This document shows positions 35,401-43,575 of a DNA stretch of 64,000 bases, piece by piece. Origin of the DNA: CAIVAT01 sp049317265 (GTDB lineage Bacteria > Bacteroidota > Bacteroidia > Bacteroidales > FEN-979); NCBI GenBank assembly GCA_049317265.1, contig JBMOIP010000022.1:11571-75570 (forward strand), given 5' to 3'. Positions within the stretch are counted from its first letter, which is position 1. Every line of letters begins with the position of its first letter. A program made the position numbers and the translations under genes. The notes beneath the pieces were generated by a model. It ran no database searches. It saw only the letters and a list, made by a program, of their open reading frames with translations, and had not been told where the DNA came from.

Positions 35401-36824
35401 TTTCCTTCGATGCCGACCAATGCCATGATGGGCAGGTAGACGATCAAAATGATAAGTTGCCCGAAGGTTGCGGAACTCATCATGCGGCGGGCCGATTCAA
35501 AGACATTCTCATCCATCTGGGCCTGCGTAAGCCTTGTCACACCGGTATGGTGATGCCTGCTCAGGAAAATCCTGTGCACCACGCTTTCAACGATGATTAC
35601 CGCCCCGTCGACGATCAGCCCGAAGTCAATGGCTCCCAGGCTCATCAGGTTACCGGAAACGCCGAAAAGATTCATCAATGAAATGGCAAACAACATCGAA
35701 AGCGGGATCACGGAAGCAACAATCAGTCCGGCCCTGATGTTACCAAGGAGCAGCACAAGGATGAAAATTACGATGAGGGCTCCTTCGATCAGGTTCGTTG
35801 AAACCGTGCCGATGGCCCGGCTCACAAGGTCGGACCGGTTCAGAAATGGTTCAATGGTGACCCCTTTAGGTAACGATTTTTGTATCGACAAAATCCGGTT
35901 TTCAACCTTTTCGATCACCTCATGGGCGTTGGCCCCTTTCAGCATCATGACCACACCGCCTACGGACTCAGAGGTGTCCACCACAAAGGCTCCGTACCGG
36001 GTAGCGCTTCCGAATTGAACGGTTGCAAGATCGCGTATCAGCACAGGAACGCCTGATGCAGTGGTTTTTACGACAATTTTCTCAATATCTTCCAGCGTTT
36101 TAACCAGCCCGATTCCCCGGATGAAATAGGCGGTTGGCTTTTTATCTATATAGGCGCTGCCGGTGTTTTCATTGTTTTTTTCAAGTGCCTGGAAAATATC
36201 GGTAAGGGTGAGGTTCATCCCCCTGAGCCGTTCGGGGTTCACGGCAATTTCGTACTGCTTCACAAAGCCGCCATAGCTGTTGATATCAGCAACCCCGGGT
36301 GTGCCGAGCATTTCACGGCGAACAACCCAGTCCTGGATGGTACGCAGCTCCATGGGAGGAAACTGTTTTTCAAATCCCTTTGCCACGGCCAGCCTGTACT
36401 GGTAAATCTCTCCCAGCCCGGAGCTGATGGGTGCAAGTTCAATTTTTGCCATCCCGGCCGGGATATCCTCTTCAGCCTCCTTTAACCGTTCGCCGAGTTG
36501 CTGCCGGGCCCAGTAAACATCCACGCCATCTTTAAAGACGACGGTAACAACCGACAATCCCAACCTCGAAATGGATCGCAACTCCACAATGTCGGGGATA
36601 TTTGCCACCGCTACCTCTATCGGGGCGGTAATGAAACTCTCCACTTCCTGAACCGCCAGGGATGGCGCGAGGGAGATCACCTGGACCTGGTTGTTGGTAA
36701 TGTCGGGGATGGCATCAATGGGAAGGTTCATCAGGGAGTAACTTCCCCAGCCAATCAGCGCTGTTACAAACAGCCCGATGATGAACTTGTTTTTAATGGA
36801 GAAATAAATAATACGTTCTATCAT
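32433..36824 (-). CDS. czcA: CzcA-type heavy-metal RND pump fused to a CzcC/TolC-like outer-membrane factor
   Basis: The protein has 1463 residues. Residues 1 to about 1040 are a complete RND pump with 12 membrane segments. The proton-relay/metal signature DFGLIVDGAVIIVE is of the CzcA (Zn/Co/Cd) kind rather than the copper/silver kind. From about 1048 a second signal-peptide-like stretch (MKIVALILPLIFLSSIY to RASA) leads into a full outer-membrane factor domain of about 390 residues (ITLQEAIRQALDHNL, later GLDYLEYI). Such CzcA-CzcC fusions are known in Bacteroidota. How one chain reaches both membranes is unclear; cleavage at the internal signal-like site is possible. Confidence 0.93.
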   Translation of the reverse strand: MIERIIYFSIKNKFIIGLFVTALIGWGSYSLMNLPIDAIPDITNNQVQVISLAPSLAVQEVESFITAPIEVAVANIPDIVELRSISRLGLSVVTVVFKDGVDVYWARQQLGERLKEAEEDIPAGMAKIELAPISSGLGEIYQYRLAVAKGFEKQFPPMELRTIQDWVVRREMLGTPGVADINSYGGFVKQYEIAVNPERLRGMNLTLTDIFQALEKNNENTGSAYIDKKPTAYFIRGIGLVKTLEDIEKIVVKTTASGVPVLIRDLATVQFGSATRYGAFVVDTSESVGGVVMMLKGANAHEVIEKVENRILSIQKSLPKGVTIEPFLNRSDLVSRAIGTVSTNLIEGALIVIFILVLLLGNIRAGLIVASVIPLSMLFAISLMNLFGVSGNLMSLGAIDFGLIVDGAVIIVESVVHRIFLSRHHHTGVTRLTQAQMDENVFESARRMMSSATFGQLIILIVYLPIMALVGIEGKMFRPMAQVVVFAILGAGVLSLSYVPMASALFLSKKTVHKRNISDRLMEWIQKGFNPVIGWTLKHKLAVSAVALGMFIFSLLVFNRLGGEFIPQLEEGDLASSVITLQGGSLTNTVDMVIKANRILLENFPEIRHTVCKIGAGEIPTDPTPMETGDYIITLKDKSEWTSATSREELVEKMQEKLVTLAGVKFEFQQPIQMRFNELMTGSKQDIAIKIFGDNLNTLADKATEVEKIIRQVEGVEDINVEKVTGLAQVQVDFNRDRLAQYGLSVDEVNKLLRSAFAGSQAGVVYDEEKRFGMVVRLDKDYRQNLDDVKNLTVALPNGSQLPFDQVADISIRSGPAQVSREDTKRRITVGFNVRNRDVASVIGEVTSKIDQQIKFPTGYYISYGGQFKNLEAAKNRLAIAVPVALLLIFVLLYFAFHSVTQTLIIFTTVPMSAIGGIFALWLRDMNFSISAGVGFIALFGVAVLNGIVLIAEFNRLEQEGVSDITQRIMKGLHSRLRPVIMTAAVASLGFLPMALSVSAGAEVQKPLATVVIGGLVSATLLTLFILPVFYLVFSAGSIMNIFKKRTMKIVALILPLIFLSSIYNRASAQDYKKITLQEAIRQALDHNLSIRSANYSADAQKALKGASWDIPKTVIEGQYGQFNSYRMDNSFTISQDFSFPTVYINQRRLADANMKSAEWQLQGTKLEVATQVKQVYWQLAYLYSKYKLLLYQDSLYSGFSRAAELRARSGETNRLEMITARTQHIEVKNQLQQVMVDEGIYLRKLQTLIHSDAKVAPSDTLLRRLAFQSPGDSLLTVSNPYMEYIRQQAEKAQIAKRLEQSRMMPDLSVGYFSQTMLGTQEAEGVERTFDKGYRFSGVQAGVSIPVWFGPSVSKNKAARIQELASQTDAEDYEISLKSNYRSLLDEFAKYASSVDYYEQQATPEANLIIDQATRSFKAGGLDYLEYIITLNRALDIRQSYLDALNSYNQTIINIENITGKLY

Positions 36825-36948
36825 GATAATAATCAGTTAGATAATCTGTCTGGTGTTTAGCCTTGGGATAAAGTCCACGCAATACTGCACAGGTTATTTG
36901 ATCTTTCTTTTAGATCAACCTGGAATAGAAAAGTATAAGCTGGTAGTG

Positions 36949-37260
36949 TTAACCTATTTTAGGCGGTTGCCAGAAGGTCACGGCAAAAAAGGAGGTGATT
37001 TGAGAGGATTCTGAAATGATGGAACGCTGGAAGGTGAAAAAGGGGTGGGTGATGCCAGTGGTTGCTAAAAGTGTCACAGGCACACTGCAACATGAACAGA
37101 TGCAGAAGGGAGAACATGCATCGGCATGGTCGGCCGGGGCACCTGCTTGGTGATGTTCTGTTTGTCCGCACTCCTGCCGGAGTGTTAACACCTCATCAAC
37201 ACATGGCGCAGAGGCCAGGCAGAAGATGTAGACACTCAAGAGGAAGGCAAAAGGTTTCAT
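36949..37260 (-). CDS. Small exported Cys/His-rich protein of metal-efflux operons (DUF6660-like)
   Basis: A 103-residue protein with a signal peptide (MKPFAFLLSVYIFCLASA). The middle is rich in metal ligands: ECGQTEHHQAG, DHADACSPFCICSCCS. Proteins of this kind commonly precede CzcA/CusA pumps in Bacteroidota. It lies 124 bases upstream of the RND pump on the same strand, so a periplasmic metal-binding or sensing role fits. The Met at 37260 is preferred over 37269, because the latter overlaps the promoter's -7 box; the mRNA may then be nearly leaderless. Confidence 0.7.
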   Translation of the reverse strand: MKPFAFLLSVYIFCLASAPCVDEVLTLRQECGQTEHHQAGAPADHADACSPFCICSCCSVPVTLLATTGITHPFFTFQRSIISESSQITSFFAVTFWQPPKIG

Positions 37261-37266
37261 GAACTG

Positions 37267-37298
37267 CAAAGTTATCTATTTTTCCGTCATCATCAACG
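37267..37298 (-). promoter_or_regulatory. Promoter of the metal-efflux operon
   Basis: On the minus strand TTG (37298-37296), a 21-base spacer and TAACTTTG (37274-37267) match the Bacteroidota consensus. The predicted transcription start falls at or within a few bases of the ATG at 37260. Confidence 0.55.
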
Positions 37299-37384
37299 AT
37301 TTCGATTACCAGGGGCAGTTTTTTTGTGATTTCCCGGCAGGATGAAAAATCACATTAATTTCATTCAGCTTAAATTTGTATGAT

Positions 37385-37765
37385 TTATATAGCTTTAAGG
37401 ATGAGTGTGTTGCCAAGAAAGGTTGCCAGGAGCCCAAGGAAAACGCTTAAACCTGCATAAAGCGCGAAGTAGAAAAAGTTGCCGTCCTTCACCAGGGCGA
37501 GATTTTCAGCGGCGAAGGCTGAAAATGTGGTAAACCCTCCGCAGAATCCGACCGTGAGGAACATTCTCCATTCGGGGCTGAGGAGATCTCCCTTTTGTGA
37601 CAATCCCAGGAAAATGCCTATCAGCAGGCATCCTGCAATGTTTACGAGGAAGGTGCCAAAAGGAAACGATGAGAGAAAAAGATTTTGAAAGTACCTGGAA
37701 GCGAGGAAGCGTGCTACGGTTCCCAAAAATCCGCCAGTACCTGCAATGAGGATTAGTTTTATCAT
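37385..37765 (-). CDS. crcB: Fluoride channel CrcB/FluC
   Basis: A 126-residue four-helix membrane protein. GGFLGTVARF, PFGTFLVNIAGC and GFCGGFTTFSAFAAEN are the family hallmarks. It works as a dual-topology dimer exporting fluoride. The start overlaps the last four bases of xdhB, indicating transcription and translation with the xanthine dehydrogenase genes. No crcB fluoride riboswitch is recognisable upstream, consistent with an internal operon position. Confidence 0.93.
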   Translation of the reverse strand: MIKLILIAGTGGFLGTVARFLASRYFQNLFLSSFPFGTFLVNIAGCLLIGIFLGLSQKGDLLSPEWRMFLTVGFCGGFTTFSAFAAENLALVKDGNFFYFALYAGLSVFLGLLATFLGNTLILKAI

Positions 37766-40074
37766 CCCCGGGGGTGTATGAGTTTTTCTGCCGACATAAG
37801 GATCACTTCTCCGGTGGCAGGCAGAGAAAAATCGGGTTCTGTTTCGTGGTTTCGTACGGCAGAGACAGCATCCTTAATGGCGAGCCAAACCGAAAAGCCA
37901 AGCATAAAAGGGGGTTCTCCCACAGCCTTACTGCGACGTATTGTCCCTGGATTGGGCACATCTTGCAAGAACTCAACCCTGAAATCCTTTGGAATATCGT
38001 TGATCGTTGGAATTTTATAAGTGTCGGGTGAATGGGTCAGGAGGTTGCCCTCTTTATCCCACTTGATCTCTTCGGTGGTACACCATCCCACGCCCTGGAT
38101 AAAACCTCCTTCCACCTGGCCTTTGTCAATGCCCGGGTTGATGGAATCTCCCACATCGTGAAGTATGTCGGTACGAACTAACAGATGTGCCCCGGTAAGC
38201 GTATCGATCATTACCTCGGAAACCGCCATGCCGAATGCATAGTAATGGAAGGGCCTTCCCTGGCCTGAATCACGGTCAAACCAAACGCCGGGTGTTTTGT
38301 AATAGCCTGTTGAACTTAGGCTTATCTGGTTCAATCGGGCAAGGTCACAAAGTTTTGAAAAAGGAAGTTTACAGTCAGGGTGTTCTTTGTCAAATACACA
38401 ATTCTCGTGAAACGTGATATTCTCCTCCTGAAACTTCACTTCCGGGTTCACGGCAGAAAGTTCTTTCACAACCAAACCCGTCAGTCTGCCCTTGATGGTG
38501 TCGATGGCGTTTTTCACCGCCATACCGTTCAGGTCGCTTCCTGTGGAGGCTGCGGTAGGGGAGGTGTTTGGCACTTTGGAGGTATTGGTGGCACTCACCT
38601 TCACTTTTTCGGGGGATATCCCGAGTTCGGATGCGGCAATCTGAAGGATTTTTGTATGGAGGCCCTGCCCCATCTCGGTTCCGCCATGGTTAACCAGTAC
38701 CGTACCATCGGTGTATATGTTGACAAGGGCCCCGGCCTGGTTAAGGAAGGCCGTGGTAAAGGAGATCCCGAATTTTACCGGGGTCAGAGCCAGACCTTTT
38801 TTAAAGAAGAGGTGTTTCTGGTTAAACTTGTTAATCTCCTCCCTGCGGACCCGGTAGGAAGATGTGCTGTACAACTTGTCGAAGATTTTGCCAAGGTGGT
38901 TGTTCTCCACCTTCTCGCCATATGGGGTGAGGTTGTTTTCTCCTGCCCTGTAAAAATTCAGGTACCGGATATCTGCAGCATCTTTTTTCAGGTAACGTGC
39001 AATGCGATCAATGGCGTTTTCAATGACCGCCATTCCCTGGGGGCCGCCAAAGCCCCTGAAAGCGGTGTTGGACGGCAGGTTGGTCTTCCATGCCCGGCCG
39101 GTGATGGATACATTCGGGAGGAAATAGGCGTTGTCGGCATGCAGCATGGCCCGCTCGAGAATGGCCCTCGAAAGATCGGTTGATGAACCTGCATCCGAGT
39201 TCAATTCAACTTTGTAGGCATGGATCAATCCCTGGTCGTCAAACCCGATCTCATAATCCGACAGGAAACGATGGCGTTTACCCGTCATGATCTGGTCATC
39301 ATCGCGAAACAGGTGGATCTTAACAGGGCATTTTGTGGCATTTGCCAGCAGAGCGGCCCATGCTGCCACATGGTTTCCCTGGGTCTCTTTGCCTCCAAAG
39401 GCTCCACCCATACGCCTCACTTCTACCTCCACCTCGTTTTTTTGAAGTCCGAGGACTTCGGCAACGATCTGTTGGGTTTCGGCGGGGTTCTGACTGGAGG
39501 CATGGATCACCATCTCTTTACCTTCTCCCGGGACAGCCAGGGCTGTCTGCGTTTCAAGGTACCAGTGTTCTTGCGCCCCGGTGGCAAGTTCCCCCCTGAG
39601 AACATGGGGAGCGGCTTTCATGGCACTTTCCGGATCTCCCCTCAGAATATGACGGGGAGGGGCAAGGAGGTTGTTTGCAGCCATTGCCGACCGGATATCT
39701 AGGATGGCCGGAAGGGGTTCATAATCAATGGTAATGCAGATTTCGGCTTCATACGCCGCTTCGGGGGTCTCAGCCGCGATCAGCACAACGGCCTGCCCGA
39801 TGAAGGTGACCTCCTGGTCGGCAAGACAGGGTTCATCGTGTACGATGGGGCCCATCTGGTTTTGGCCGGGTATGTCCTTTGCTGTGAGAATACAATGGAC
39901 CCCCGGGATCGACAAAGCATTTGAAGTGTCGATCCGAAGAATTCTGGCGTGTGCATTTTTACTGTACACAATTTTTCCATGCAGCAGTTGTGCGCTTACC
40001 GGCATATCTTCAATAAATACAGATTCCCCGGTTACATGTTTTGCTGCACTGTCGTGTGGTTGGTGGTGTAGCAT
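37762..40074 (-). CDS. xdhB: Xanthine dehydrogenase, molybdopterin-binding subunit
   Basis: A 770-residue Mo-cofactor subunit if started at MLHHQPHDSAAKHVTG. An in-frame ATG at 40158 would overlap the end of xdhA by 53 bases and adds 28 residues without family similarity. Motifs: GGAFGGKETQ, SNTAFRGFGGPQ, GGTEMGQGLHTK and the catalytic Glu in SKAVGEPP. Two-subunit layout with XdhA matches classical bacterial XDH: xanthine or hypoxanthine is hydroxylated, and electrons pass through the partner's Fe-S and FAD centres. No xdhC-type cofactor insertion gene is adjacent. Confidence 0.93.
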   Translation of the reverse strand: MLHHQPHDSAAKHVTGESVFIEDMPVSAQLLHGKIVYSKNAHARILRIDTSNALSIPGVHCILTAKDIPGQNQMGPIVHDEPCLADQEVTFIGQAVVLIAAETPEAAYEAEICITIDYEPLPAILDIRSAMAANNLLAPPRHILRGDPESAMKAAPHVLRGELATGAQEHWYLETQTALAVPGEGKEMVIHASSQNPAETQQIVAEVLGLQKNEVEVEVRRMGGAFGGKETQGNHVAAWAALLANATKCPVKIHLFRDDDQIMTGKRHRFLSDYEIGFDDQGLIHAYKVELNSDAGSSTDLSRAILERAMLHADNAYFLPNVSITGRAWKTNLPSNTAFRGFGGPQGMAVIENAIDRIARYLKKDAADIRYLNFYRAGENNLTPYGEKVENNHLGKIFDKLYSTSSYRVRREEINKFNQKHLFFKKGLALTPVKFGISFTTAFLNQAGALVNIYTDGTVLVNHGGTEMGQGLHTKILQIAASELGISPEKVKVSATNTSKVPNTSPTAASTGSDLNGMAVKNAIDTIKGRLTGLVVKELSAVNPEVKFQEENITFHENCVFDKEHPDCKLPFSKLCDLARLNQISLSSTGYYKTPGVWFDRDSGQGRPFHYYAFGMAVSEVMIDTLTGAHLLVRTDILHDVGDSINPGIDKGQVEGGFIQGVGWCTTEEIKWDKEGNLLTHSPDTYKIPTINDIPKDFRVEFLQDVPNPGTIRRSKAVGEPPFMLGFSVWLAIKDAVSAVRNHETEPDFSLPATGEVILMSAEKLIHPRG

Positions 40075-40105
40075 TTTACGTGGTTGATTTAATGCTCTCC
40101 CTGCC

Positions 40106-41587
40106 TCATTCCCGATTGTTGGATCGCGGAACGGGGTCGGGTATATTTTGTTCAACAAAAAACTTCAGTAATAGATTTGTTGCAGCAGTATTCCGGAACT
40201 CGGCCTCTGCTCGTGCATCCGAAATCGGGGTGAATTCCCTGATTAAAACGGGCATTGCTTCTTCAACGGCTTTAAGGGTCCACTCTTTACCGAAAAGTGC
40301 CTCTTCAGTTTTTATTGCCCGAATGGGAACCGGGGCCATTCCGCCAAAAGCAAGGATGATTTCAGACACCTTGCCCTGCGCTAATGTCAGCCGAAAGGCG
40401 GCGCTGACTGTTGAGATGTCCATTTCCCGGCGTTTGGAAACCTTATACGACATCACTTTTGTATCAGCGCTATGCTTGGGGATGATGATCTCGATAATCA
40501 GTTCATCGTCATGCAACAAAGTTTTCCGATAGCCGGTAATAAAATCACCGACCGGACAAATCCTTTCAGCATCCAGCGACCTGATCTTTACAGATGCTTT
40601 GTAGGAGATCAGCAGCGGTAGGCTGTCACCAATGGGAGAGGCCGATCCGACATTTCCCCCAAGTGTTGCCATGTTCCTGATCTGCAGGGAGCCAAACACT
40701 TTCAGGATGTTGTTGAGTGCAGGTAATCTCTCTTCAGCGAACCTCCTGACCTTTTCAAGGGGAAGTCCGGCACCGATGACATAAGCATCGGCGGTTTCAT
40801 GGCAATACTGGAGCTCTTCAACGCCTGAAAGATCTACAATGGCAGCAAGCAACTCTTTTTTCTTTGTCTGGCGAAGAGCCACATCCGTTGAACCGCTAAT
40901 CACGGTTGCAGAGGGATACTCTTTTTTAACCCTGAGGGCTTCCTCAAGGGTAAATGGCTTTGTATAATGTTGTCTTCCCCTCTTTTTCCTGAAGGTCTCC
41001 CTGTTGGATTTTATCTCCAGGAGCAACTCGATGATCCCGGGCTCATATTGTGAAAAATGGTCTTTCCCAACGCCGGAACAGGCTTTCTGGGCAGCTTCCA
41101 GGATAGACTGGTAACCCGTGCACCGGCAAAGGTTCCCGGTAAGGGCATCTTCGATGGTTTCACGTGGGGGATTGTGATGATTTTTAAACAATCCAAAAAG
41201 CGACATGACGACCCCTGGGGTGCAATAGCCGCACTGACTGCCATGTGAATCCACCAGCATCTTCTGAACAGGGTGAAGAATTTTGTGTTTTTCTTTATAA
41301 AAAGCAAGATTCTCAATGGTGATCAACTGTTTTCCATGGATCATCGGGAGAAAAACGAGGCAGGAGTCGACAGTCTTGTAAACAAGTTTTCCATTTTCGC
41401 CGATTTCTGCAAGAACCACCGTACATGCGCCGCAATCTCCCTCGGCACAGCCCTCCTTGACCCCTTTGTGGGCAGAGAAGGAACGGAGAAAGTTAAGGAC
41501 TGTGGTCGTTGGCTTGAATCCGGTGGTTTCGGAAAATTCAACTTCTACAATTCTATCATCAAAGACAAACCGGATGGTTTCCTGCAT
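40106..41587 (-). CDS. xdhA: Xanthine dehydrogenase, Fe-S/FAD subunit
   Basis: A 493-residue subunit. 2Fe-2S cluster I ligands C47, C52, C55 and C76; cluster II CGYC and CRC (NLCRCTGY). The FAD-binding domain spans about 205-390 (VISGSTDVALR, IGAGLPLEKV, RNMATLGGNVGSASPIGDSLP), then the CO-dehydrogenase flavoprotein C-terminal domain. It precedes xdhB by 31 bases. Lying about 14 kb from ygeY, it is a second, FAD-containing purine hydroxylase beside the XdhD-like enzyme. Confidence 0.94.
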   Translation of the reverse strand: MQETIRFVFDDRIVEVEFSETTGFKPTTTVLNFLRSFSAHKGVKEGCAEGDCGACTVVLAEIGENGKLVYKTVDSCLVFLPMIHGKQLITIENLAFYKEKHKILHPVQKMLVDSHGSQCGYCTPGVVMSLFGLFKNHHNPPRETIEDALTGNLCRCTGYQSILEAAQKACSGVGKDHFSQYEPGIIELLLEIKSNRETFRKKRGRQHYTKPFTLEEALRVKKEYPSATVISGSTDVALRQTKKKELLAAIVDLSGVEELQYCHETADAYVIGAGLPLEKVRRFAEERLPALNNILKVFGSLQIRNMATLGGNVGSASPIGDSLPLLISYKASVKIRSLDAERICPVGDFITGYRKTLLHDDELIIEIIIPKHSADTKVMSYKVSKRREMDISTVSAAFRLTLAQGKVSEIILAFGGMAPVPIRAIKTEEALFGKEWTLKAVEEAMPVLIREFTPISDARAEAEFRNTAATNLLLKFFVEQNIPDPVPRSNNRE

Positions 41588-41844
41588 GTTAAATCGTGTT
41601 ACCGGTTATGAGATAAGATTGGTGTTCCTCACATCAAAAATTCGTTGCATGAACAGAATCTCGATTGGAATTCAAACGCATCATAGTGTGTAAAAGTACA
41701 ATTATTTGGGTGAATTCCGACCCCACACAGTGAATTCTTTATAATCTTCCGGTTGTCAGGATGATGGCAGAAGTTGAGTTGTTCAAAACCGAGGATACCA
41801 TTCAATGTTCACGGGCCAAAATTACCAAATGATATGATTATTCT

Positions 41845-41852
41845 TATCTTTG
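41845..41852 (+). promoter_or_regulatory. -7 element upstream of the acyl-CoA synthetase gene
   Basis: TATCTTTG matches TAnnTTTG. The expected TTG is degraded to TTA at 41822-41824 with a 20-base spacer. An ATG at 41854 lies directly against the box and would precede the transcript start, which supports the internal start at 41923. The rest of the 335-base gap from 41588 holds no gene or other clear signal apart from the hairpin at 41876. Confidence 0.5.
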
Positions 41853-41875
41853 CATGAATAATATTCTCATCGCAT

Positions 41876-41904
41876 CCCCCGCAAGCGATTTCCGGGGGCT
41901 TTTT
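41876..41904 (+). terminator. Terminator-like hairpin in the leader of the acyl-CoA synthetase gene
   Basis: CCCCCG (41876-41881) pairs with CGGGGG (41893-41898) across an 11-base loop, followed by C and five T. It lies between the predicted transcript start and the ATG at 41923, so it could be an attenuator. The stem is short and the T run modest, so this is tentative. Confidence 0.35.
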
Positions 41905-41922
41905 CGTGGTAAAAACCAAATC

Positions 41923-43575
41923 ATGGAAGACACACCAAAGTTAACATTCCCCGCTTTCTTTGCAGCTACATTAACCCAATTCGGCGATCGTGATGCAATG
42001 GCGCTGGTCGGAAAGAGACCAATCACCTACCGCGAGGTCAACAACCGGATTCTGGCAGTGATGGCATTCCTGGAGAAACTTGGTGTCAAGCCGGGCGACA
42101 AGGTGGCCATTCTCAGCACAAATCAACCCAACTGGGGGATATCCTATTACGCAGTTACCTTTATGGGGGCCGTTGTTGTGCCCCTGCTGCCCGAATTCCT
42201 GCCAGTGGAGATCCTGGCTCTGCTCGAACATTCAGAAACACGGGTTGTTTTTGCATCCGAGGGATTACTTTCAAAGCTGGTTGGTCTTACGACTGATTAC
42301 CTGGAGGAGGTTGTTAAAATTGAAGATTTTTCCGTCGTCAGGTCCTATGAAGGATGGCCCGGATTTGATGCTGCTGCTAAACCTTCTGCCACTTATGATG
42401 TGGAGGAGGATGCCCTTGCCGCCATCATCTATACTTCAGGAACCACAGGCACCCCGAAAGGTGTCATGTTAACCCATAAAAATATCTGTTTCACCGCCAT
42501 CAAGGGACACGAAATACAACCAATCCATGAAACCGACCGGTTTCTCTCCATCCTTCCGCTTTCACATACTTATGAGAACACCCTGGGCCTTATCCTTCCG
42601 ATGTATCGGGGCGCCAGTGTATATTATCTTGGAAAACCGCCTACACCGGCCCTTTTACTCCCGGCGCTGCTCGAGGTAAAACCGACGCTCATGCTCACGG
42701 TTCCGATGATCATTGAGAAAATTTTCCGGTCGAAAATTCTCCCGGCATTCACAGAAAAAAAAGCGATCAGCATCCTGTATAAAATTCCGGCCATACGGAA
42801 AATCCTGCACCGGATTGCAGGAAAAAAACTGATGGAAACATTTGGAGGGGAACTGAATTTCTTCGGTGTCGGAGGCGCTAAACTGAATAAAACCGTAGAG
42901 CGGTTCCTTATCGAAGCACGTTTCCCTTACGCCGTTGGATACGGACTGACTGAGTGTGCCCCGCTGCTTGCCGGGTTCAATCCGCATCATCCTGTGCTGC
43001 AGTCGACAGGCCCGGCTTGTATCGGAGTAGATCTTAAAATCATGAATGCCGATCCCCGTACCGGTGAAGGGGAAATCTGGGCGAAAGGCCCAAATGTTAT
43101 GAAAGGCTACTACAAGGAGCCTGCAATTACAAAGGAGATCATAACTCCCGATGGCTGGCTGAAAACCGGTGATCTCGGCGCGTTAGACAATACAGGCAAC
43201 CTCTACATCCGTGGACGGGTTAAAAGCATGATCGTAAGGTCAAACGGGGAGAATGTTTACCCCGAAGATATTGAATCGGTCATCAACAACTTTCGCCATG
43301 TGGTTGAATCCCTGGTGGTGGAGAAAAAAGGCAAGCTCATTGCCCTTGTCCATTTTAACCAGGAGGAGATTGAGCAACGCTACCAGTACCTGAAAAACGA
43401 GTTTACAAATTATGTCGATGAGAAAACCGAGGAGCTCCGCATGGAACTTCAGGACTATGTAAATTCCAGGGTTAATAAGTTCTCACAGGTGCAGCTGGTG
43501 GTCGCCCAGCCCAATCCATTTCAGAAGACTGCCACACAGAAGATCAAAAGGTTTATGTATACCGAAAACAAGTGA
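41923..43575 (+). CDS. Long-chain acyl-CoA synthetase (AMP-binding)
   Basis: A 550-residue adenylate-forming enzyme starting at MEDTPKLTFPAFFA. P-loop-like motif IIYTSGTTGTPKGVMLTH, YGLTECAP, WLKTGDLG and the C-terminal hinge RVKSMIVRSNGENVYPEDIE are intact, followed by a catalytic Lys in TATQKIKRFMY. It activates fatty acids with ATP and CoA. Its stop overlaps the GTG start of the ECF sigma gene, an unusual link between a metabolic enzyme and a sigma factor. Confidence 0.88.
   Translation: MEDTPKLTFPAFFAATLTQFGDRDAMALVGKRPITYREVNNRILAVMAFLEKLGVKPGDKVAILSTNQPNWGISYYAVTFMGAVVVPLLPEFLPVEILALLEHSETRVVFASEGLLSKLVGLTTDYLEEVVKIEDFSVVRSYEGWPGFDAAAKPSATYDVEEDALAAIIYTSGTTGTPKGVMLTHKNICFTAIKGHEIQPIHETDRFLSILPLSHTYENTLGLILPMYRGASVYYLGKPPTPALLLPALLEVKPTLMLTVPMIIEKIFRSKILPAFTEKKAISILYKIPAIRKILHRIAGKKLMETFGGELNFFGVGGAKLNKTVERFLIEARFPYAVGYGLTECAPLLAGFNPHHPVLQSTGPACIGVDLKIMNADPRTGEGEIWAKGPNVMKGYYKEPAITKEIITPDGWLKTGDLGALDNTGNLYIRGRVKSMIVRSNGENVYPEDIESVINNFRHVVESLVVEKKGKLIALVHFNQEEIEQRYQYLKNEFTNYVDEKTEELRMELQDYVNSRVNKFSQVQLVVAQPNPFQKTATQKIKRFMYTENK

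Noticed and set aside
37385..37800. Fluoride riboswitch for crcB
   Set aside because: The upstream region is xdhB coding sequence, and no recognisable riboswitch core was seen.
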